Source: Giardia muris (lineage: Eukaryota > Fornicata > Diplomonadida > Hexamitidae). From it: 64,000 bases of DNA. A model generated the notes under the pieces. That model had not been told where the DNA came from. It made no database searches and saw nothing but the letters and a program-made list of their open reading frames with translations. This document shows positions 59,148-64,000 of this stretch, one piece after another (position 1 is the stretch's first letter; each line of letters starts with the position of its first letter). The translations under genes and the position numbers were made by a program. The DNA is taken from positions 1,240,001 to 1,304,000 of the forward strand of contig CM016925.1 in NCBI GenBank assembly GCA_006247105.1. Direction: 5' to 3'.

Positions 59148-62100
59148 TGGATGGTTCACGTAAGTCCTCTATCGATAAGAGCGCCGTGAGCCTTCCGACG
59201 GCCCAGCAGCTCGACCGTATGCAGTCTCGGGCCGTGAAGAAGGCTCTCTTCGCGGAAATAGATCGAAGTCAGCACCGTCTAGTAACAGCATCATCTTTCG
59301 GGTACCAGCCCCCTTCCTTTCTTGACGCTCAAACCTCGCAGAACTACAACCCTTACCAGCGAGTTTGTGACTTAGACCCTCTAAAGCATATCCAGTCGAC
59401 CCCAGAGCCATCCGAGGCGGAACTTCAAGGACAAGCCGCACGAAATAAGACTCGTCGTTTGCTTCGGAAAGCAGAGGCACAGCTCCAGACGATTAGAGCC
59501 CGAAGCCTTGGCAAGCCTGTGGCCGATAATCTCTCACAGAAGTTGAGTGGAGAACCACATTCTTCTCTCGTTACAAACCTTCACGGTGATCCGATCCCGG
59601 TCCGAATAGTTGAGAAGCGTTTAGCGGTCTGTTGTGATGACGGGGTGGACCTGAAGCCTGCGATCTATGACCAGGTGAATCCTCTCGCTAATAAGGCCGA
59701 TAAGCTCTCGGAGATTCGCCTAGCTAAATATCAATCCTACAAGTATGATCCCCCGGTGAACCTCTCCGAGACATGCGACTTCATCGACAATAAGGTCCCC
59801 TTTCTTGTCCATGAACGGACGGCCAAGAATGGTGACCTTGGAGAGAAGCAACCGGAAAACACGGCCCGTTATCTTAGACCCAGTGGGGACGGCCTTTCCT
59901 TACATCTATCAGAACCTAACTCCATTGAGGCCATGATACCCGAAGCCGAAAGAGCAAGGCTTCTTCACCACGAAAGTCTCGACGAATCCAGTGTACAACG
60001 CCCAACCACACCGCGAGACTTACCAAATACGCCCGGAACTGCCTCCGCTTCAGTCCCCTCTCCTGAGCAATCGAAGCATGCACGTGCACAGGCACGTAGT
60101 CGTGGGAGTGATACCGCCTATATAACGGCCGCTGGACAACGGCGCTTCGAGGGCTTAATTTCGATGCCCGCTAGGATGGCGATGCGTACCTTCGAGTTGA
60201 ATCCGGAACAAGTCGTGGGAGCAAACACGTGCAAGTGTGCTTGTCATGCCATGACGGAAGAAGCTAGACAGGAATTCCCGCAGCTTCGTTGCCCTTTATG
60301 TCTCTGTCGTATACGCGATCCTCACCCACCTTCTTCCTTAACAAAGAATCGTAAGGCTAACGTCTCTCCTAACCTTCTACAGGAGAGCCAGGCCAATGTC
60401 GATGCATTGCATTACAATGCTCATGTCGTTCTGCCAGAGACGGAAGAGGAATCGAACGTCGAACTTATTAACGGTCAGGCCGAATTAGTCGATAAGGATC
60501 TAGCCGCGGTGCAAGAGGATCTAGAAGACAAACGCCAATTTGCGGGCTCACCACTCGGGAAGGTTCCACTTGGAGAGAACGCGATTTCCCCACGAAGAGC
60601 GAAAAGTCTCATCGACAGGGGACTGAACCAAGCGAATACGCACAACGAGAAGCTTTTGCGGGCAGCCCTACAACAGGCTATTCTTGCCGATAAGCTCTGG
60701 ACTGACCGGTTACTGTCAGATATCTCACCGGGTGTCTCTCCAAAGGAAATCATCACCGCCATCAAGAAAAGGCGGTACGACTGGGCCCCCTCGACCGTCG
60801 TCGTGCCTCTCGTGAAAAAGACGAACACCTATGCACAAAAGACGCACAACGAGGATATAAGTTACGAGGATCTCCTTCTCTCCTCCGCGTTGCCCTTGGA
60901 TTTGACCAAGGAGGATACGGATGGCCGGTCGAATCCCGATATGGCCACTAGTCGAATCACATGGCCTCGCGTCGAGTTTTCTGACACTCAGTCGAACCCA
61001 ACTGGGACTCAGTCATTACCTCGTTTTACTAATCGGGTTAGTAATGATAAGGCCCGATTAGCGCTACTACGGGGTGAGCAGCGAGTGAGCACCCACGAAG
61101 TTAAATCAAATGATCACCATCCCCCTAACATTAGTCGGCGTTTCAACATGACGGCACAGACGAACAAGATCTTTCATCGAGCACACAGTACGACAAGCAT
61201 CAAGCAGAATCGGGACGAACGGCTCGCCCAGAAGGTCAAATATTCGCGCCAGAGAGCAGAGCGTCTCTCCTGTGGGCGGGAGCTCATGGAGGAATATACG
61301 GATGTCGTAGAGCAGACCAGCTCTCGGTCACGGGCTCGAAGCCGACTCAAATCGCTTAAGGCAGGGGATGATATCACCCCCATAGAGGATGGCGCTTATT
61401 ATCTCCCTCCAAGTAGTGCTTTCTGTATGTCAAATGAAGAGTTGAAGGAGTTCCAGTTGGCAGCCAAGAAGCAAAGGTCCCTTCTCCAGTTTGTCATTGC
61501 ATTACCTGGGAAACCCGCTACCGCTCCTTACTTAGCATCAACCATGATGTATGAGGTCAATTGCAATGGGATGGCCGCGACCCTCTTTGGTCCCAACGGC
61601 TACCTCGAGCAGATCATCGAGAACGCAGGAGTCCCAATCCCAGGAGCATTTTCTCTTAAGCTGTACTTGACAGAGGAAAAGGTTGAAGACACTGAAGGGG
61701 GAGATGAGTATACGATCCTTCACGATCTTCAGGGGACTACGTTCTACATCCCCAGTACAACACTCTCAAAGATTCAACACTCGCACATCAAGAAGGAGTC
61801 GTCAATGACGGTTCTTAGTACTCTAACAGGCTCACATGGCACATGCCGAGCTACAAGTCGACGCCTAGCGGGCAAGCTGCCAAACATACTCTCAAGTCGT
61901 GATGAGGAAACGACTGATGGGATTTCGGTGGTAGCTCAGTCCCAAATGCTTGAACTTAGTGAGGACTCGCAACTTGTTCCGGGTTCAATGGCCCAGATGG
62001 CGCCCGAGCCTTTAGTAACCATACCAGCCCCTATGGATGAGCAACGATCATCTCCAAGTCGATTAGCACACAACATGATGAGAAGTGCGTATACCGATCC

Positions 62101-62320
62101 TCGCCTATCCCAGGATGTCCAGGATACTATCGTGCCTCCCATCGAAAACGGACATATAGAACGCGCATTGCCCATCAAGAGCGTGGTTGGTGCAATGCGT
62201 AGGGCTCGGAAACGGCTCGAGCAGATTGCTACTGACCAGAATCAGGGTTTCACACAGGGATATGCCCAGACGCGCCTCTCGATCATGGACTCAGAGCTAT
62301 CCACACTGGGCGCATTCTGA
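59147..62320 (+). CDS. Large hypothetical protein with cysteine cluster
   Basis: This 1057-residue protein is not recognised. It is polar, rich in Ser, Arg, Glu and Pro and mostly disordered-looking, with helical patches (for example LRRKAEAQLQTIRA-like near 100 and KLLRAALQQAILADKLWTDR near 505). Around residues 362-395 it has CKCACHAM, then LRCPLCLCRIRD. This is a dense Cys/His cluster (C-x-C-x-C-H, then C-x2-C-x-C) of the zinc-binding kind. A more ordered C-terminal domain covers roughly 760-920 (SLLQFVIALPGKPAT, then MMYEVNCNGMAATLFGPNG). No family is evident. It could be a cytoskeletal scaffold, but this is not supported by any motif. Confidence 0.7.
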   Translation: MDGSRKSSIDKSAVSLPTAQQLDRMQSRAVKKALFAEIDRSQHRLVTASSFGYQPPSFLDAQTSQNYNPYQRVCDLDPLKHIQSTPEPSEAELQGQAARNKTRRLLRKAEAQLQTIRARSLGKPVADNLSQKLSGEPHSSLVTNLHGDPIPVRIVEKRLAVCCDDGVDLKPAIYDQVNPLANKADKLSEIRLAKYQSYKYDPPVNLSETCDFIDNKVPFLVHERTAKNGDLGEKQPENTARYLRPSGDGLSLHLSEPNSIEAMIPEAERARLLHHESLDESSVQRPTTPRDLPNTPGTASASVPSPEQSKHARAQARSRGSDTAYITAAGQRRFEGLISMPARMAMRTFELNPEQVVGANTCKCACHAMTEEARQEFPQLRCPLCLCRIRDPHPPSSLTKNRKANVSPNLLQESQANVDALHYNAHVVLPETEEESNVELINGQAELVDKDLAAVQEDLEDKRQFAGSPLGKVPLGENAISPRRAKSLIDRGLNQANTHNEKLLRAALQQAILADKLWTDRLLSDISPGVSPKEIITAIKKRRYDWAPSTVVVPLVKKTNTYAQKTHNEDISYEDLLLSSALPLDLTKEDTDGRSNPDMATSRITWPRVEFSDTQSNPTGTQSLPRFTNRVSNDKARLALLRGEQRVSTHEVKSNDHHPPNISRRFNMTAQTNKIFHRAHSTTSIKQNRDERLAQKVKYSRQRAERLSCGRELMEEYTDVVEQTSSRSRARSRLKSLKAGDDITPIEDGAYYLPPSSAFCMSNEELKEFQLAAKKQRSLLQFVIALPGKPATAPYLASTMMYEVNCNGMAATLFGPNGYLEQIIENAGVPIPGAFSLKLYLTEEKVEDTEGGDEYTILHDLQGTTFYIPSTTLSKIQHSHIKKESSMTVLSTLTGSHGTCRATSRRLAGKLPNILSSRDEETTDGISVVAQSQMLELSEDSQLVPGSMAQMAPEPLVTIPAPMDEQRSSPSRLAHNMMRSAYTDPRLSQDVQDTIVPPIENGHIERALPIKSVVGAMRRARKRLEQIATDQNQGFTQGYAQTRLSIMDSELSTLGAF

Positions 62321-62326
62321 AGTGAA
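62321..62326 (+). terminator. AGTGAA poly(A)-type signal
   Basis: AGTGAA directly follows the TGA at 62318-62320, the normal place and form of the Giardia poly(A) signal. The next ATG is 15 bp further on. Confidence 0.55.
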
Positions 62327-62341
62327 TGACAAATCAAGAAA

Positions 62342-63913
62342 ATGCTTTCATCCGATCTGGCTGCATCTTATACTGTCGAAACCCAGGGCCTCGACACGGG
62401 TATCACCTCCAATCTCGGACTTCTCTCAAAGGGGAAACACTGTACTGGCCTTCTAATCCACACACAAACGATTCCACCTTCTATCCTTGAGACTATTGAG
62501 GCGCGAGCAAGAATCTGGCAGGGTAAGGACGCAAAGGGTCTTTTGGAGGTGACGGATATTCTGTGGTCGGCTGATCGTACTCAACTCCTCATCGTTCAAG
62601 ACACTCGCGATTATGTTTCCCTCGCCGCATATTGCGATGGACGTCCCAATCCAGATGCCCCCATTGATGAAAGTATGATATGGGACATTGCGGCTGGGGT
62701 GATCGAAGCTCTTGGCTATCTAAGACTATCCAGAGATGAACTTCAGCTTCATCTTGCGCTATCAATGGATACGATTTTCATTTCTCTCGACGCGGATGTA
62801 GGGTCTGGTACGGGGACACGTCGACTTCCCGTCCGCTTGGCATTGGGTTGTCTTGATCCTGTTCTTCATCCCGTCATGCATGAGTCTGTTGATGCACAGC
62901 GGTATACGGCTCCCGAGCTCTTTACCTCATTTCAGCAACTCGATACAGCAGATCTCTTCTCCCTTGGCGTTGTCCTCTATGAGTTAGCAATGTGCCACAA
63001 AGCCTTTCTCGCCCTCACTTCGAGCACCCTTCAAGATACGATGAAAGGGCGCGCCTACAAACCTATCACGGGTTACACGACGGCGCTTACCGAGTTCATT
63101 TCGGATCTTATGGAACCTGACTCATATAAGCGCATCGGGTTGACAGATGCATTCCTACATCCGACGGTCTCAAACCTGGTGACATTTAACTGTGCCCCCT
63201 TGGAGGATGTGGTGCTTTCGCATCAATTCGTCAGCGGAGTCACCTCACCCAAGCCCTTCTCGCTCACAGGTGGTGAGCCGGATGCTGAACCTTTTTCGAA
63301 AAGCATTCGACGTCCCTCAGAGTACGAGCCTCCTGCCAATACTCATGACATCGGAGCGACGAAGCTAATTATCGAGGCTCGTAAGGGCGATATCGTCGGT
63401 GTTCGTCAAAACTTGAACCAAGCGAAATCTTTCAGCAGGATGGGGATGACAGCATTGATGTACGCGGCACGGAAAGGGCACGCGGAGGTCGTAGAGGAGC
63501 TCATACCATATGAGGCCGGTCTTCGATGCCTTGATGAGGCGTTTGAGGGCTACACGGCGCTTATGTTTGCCGCCTTGCATAACCAAGTGGAGTGCGTTAA
63601 GCTCCTTATCGGGCCCGAGGCCGGGTTAGCGAACCAGAGTGGACGCACCGCCTTTATGATAGCAGCCATCTATGGGCACTTCCCAGTGATGGAGCTCCTC
63701 GTTCATGAGGAGGCGCGAAAGCAGGACAATTATGGCTGGTCTGCGTTAATGTGCGCCACCATCATAGATTCCGACTCCGTTGTTGAGTATCTCGTACCTC
63801 GCGAGAATAACATCTTCACTCGATGCAACGAGAACGCACTTTCGATAGCTCGGCGCCTCCATCCCGAGAGCGACATCGTCCGCAAGCTCGAGATGTACGA
63901 GCAGGCCGTATGA
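62342..63913 (+). CDS. NEK-like pseudokinase with ankyrin repeats
   Basis: This 523-residue protein has a kinase fold at residues about 1-290 and ankyrin repeats at about 345-523, the usual architecture of ankyrin-NEK proteins in Giardia. The kinase C-lobe is clear: MIWDIAAGVIEALGYL, then QRYTAPELFTSF and TADLFSLGVVLYELAM. Every catalytic element is missing. No VAIK lysine is seen, the HRD region reads LHLALSMDTI, and DFG reads LGC. It must be catalytically dead. The ankyrin part has four or five GxTALMxAA units (for example MGMTALMYAARKGHAEVVEE and EGYTALMFAALHNQVECVK). Many Giardia NEKs are inactive and are thought to be scaffolds. AGTAAA overlaps its stop. Confidence 0.82.
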   Translation: MLSSDLAASYTVETQGLDTGITSNLGLLSKGKHCTGLLIHTQTIPPSILETIEARARIWQGKDAKGLLEVTDILWSADRTQLLIVQDTRDYVSLAAYCDGRPNPDAPIDESMIWDIAAGVIEALGYLRLSRDELQLHLALSMDTIFISLDADVGSGTGTRRLPVRLALGCLDPVLHPVMHESVDAQRYTAPELFTSFQQLDTADLFSLGVVLYELAMCHKAFLALTSSTLQDTMKGRAYKPITGYTTALTEFISDLMEPDSYKRIGLTDAFLHPTVSNLVTFNCAPLEDVVLSHQFVSGVTSPKPFSLTGGEPDAEPFSKSIRRPSEYEPPANTHDIGATKLIIEARKGDIVGVRQNLNQAKSFSRMGMTALMYAARKGHAEVVEELIPYEAGLRCLDEAFEGYTALMFAALHNQVECVKLLIGPEAGLANQSGRTAFMIAAIYGHFPVMELLVHEEARKQDNYGWSALMCATIIDSDSVVEYLVPRENNIFTRCNENALSIARRLHPESDIVRKLEMYEQAV

Positions 63914-63918
63914 GTAAA
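63913..63918 (+). terminator. AGTAAA poly(A)-type signal overlapping a stop codon
   Basis: The last base of the TGA stop at 63911-63913 is the first base of AGTAAA, as commonly seen in Giardia genes. Confidence 0.5.
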
Positions 63919-63925
63919 CTAGACT

Positions 63926-64000
63926 TCACTTGGCATAGGTCTTCAAAAGGCTACGGATCTCACCACTCTTCGCGACACTCTTGATGAGCTTAGTGTATTG
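63926..64000 (-). CDS. C-terminal 24 codons of a gene cut by the window edge
   Basis: On the minus strand the frame entering from the right edge reads SVAKSGEIRSLLKTYAK and ends at TGA (63926-63928). The sequence is basic and helical. Too little is visible for a family. It converges with the pseudokinase gene, with 12 bp between stops. Confidence 0.5.
   Translation of the reverse strand, partial: QYTKLIKSVAKSGEIRSLLKTYAK

Noticed and set aside
1..64000. Giardia 3'-processing motif of spliceosomal/sno RNAs and trans-spliced introns (TCCTTTACTCAA)
   Set aside because: I saw only AGTAAA-containing partial matches at gene ends (for example 15780 and 63913), which are explained by poly(A) signals.
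1..64000. CRISPR array, insertion sequence, viral or bacterial-type operon
   Set aside because: No spaced direct repeats, transposase, terminal inverted repeats or ribosome-binding sites; protein families are eukaryotic throughout.

Overview
The window looks like a chromosomal segment of a diplomonad, most likely a Giardia. The support is: uninterrupted protein-coding genes packed with almost no spacing and no intron I can recognise; A/T-rich patches of 7-40 bp directly upstream of ATGs; AGTAAA/AGTGAA poly(A)-type hexamers at several gene ends; NEK-like kinases, ankyrin/coiled-coil 'protein 21.1'-type genes and a CxxC/GGCY variant surface protein (VSP) fragment. Genes end at TAA, TAG and TGA alike, which argues against the Spironucleus/Hexamita code in which TAA and TAG encode Gln. 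The fairly GC-rich composition makes G. muris a better guess than G. intestinalis, but that species call is inference.

Positions 1-39629 are dense, ordinary core genome on both strands: a NEK kinase (cut by the left edge), HMG-CoA synthase, IFT-dynein light intermediate chain, CFAP100-like axonemal protein, ERCC1, a GDP-mannose-pyrophosphorylase-like enzyme, a 2816-residue protein I do not recognise, the poly(A) factor WDR33/Pfs2, PDCD5, an Sm-like protein, the pseudokinase ULK4, a cytochrome b5, a large helical protein, a glycerophosphodiester phosphodiesterase, coiled-coil proteins, IFT54, proteasome lid subunit RPN9, an RNase H and hypotheticals.

Positions about 39630-47050 are different. 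They hold a kinase remnant and a VSP fragment on opposite strands, one intact ankyrin/coiled-coil gene, about 3 kb without an intact gene, and an inactivated inverted copy of the ankyrin/coiled-coil gene. The copy shares a 337-bp stretch with the intact gene that is identical base for base. This reads as a small island of decaying surface-antigen, kinase and ankyrin genes within housekeeping sequence.

Positions 47052-64000 return to core genome: a coiled-coil protein, the poly(A) factor CstF-50, an ankyrin/coiled-coil protein, a propeller-like hypothetical, a calcineurin-B-like protein, PLPBP/YggS, an Lcp5/neuroguidin-like rRNA-processing factor, the proteasome deubiquitinase RPN11, hypotheticals, a NEK-like pseudokinase with ankyrin repeats, and the tail of a gene cut by the right edge.

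Functional themes recur: cilium/flagellum (IFT54, DYNC2LI1, CFAP100, ULK4), mRNA 3'-end formation (WDR33, CstF-50), proteasome lid (RPN9, RPN11) and genome maintenance (ERCC1, RNase H). The genes are not arranged as operons by function. Nine divergent gene pairs have start codons only 7-89 bp apart, and several tandem neighbours are separated by 0-7 bp or overlap.
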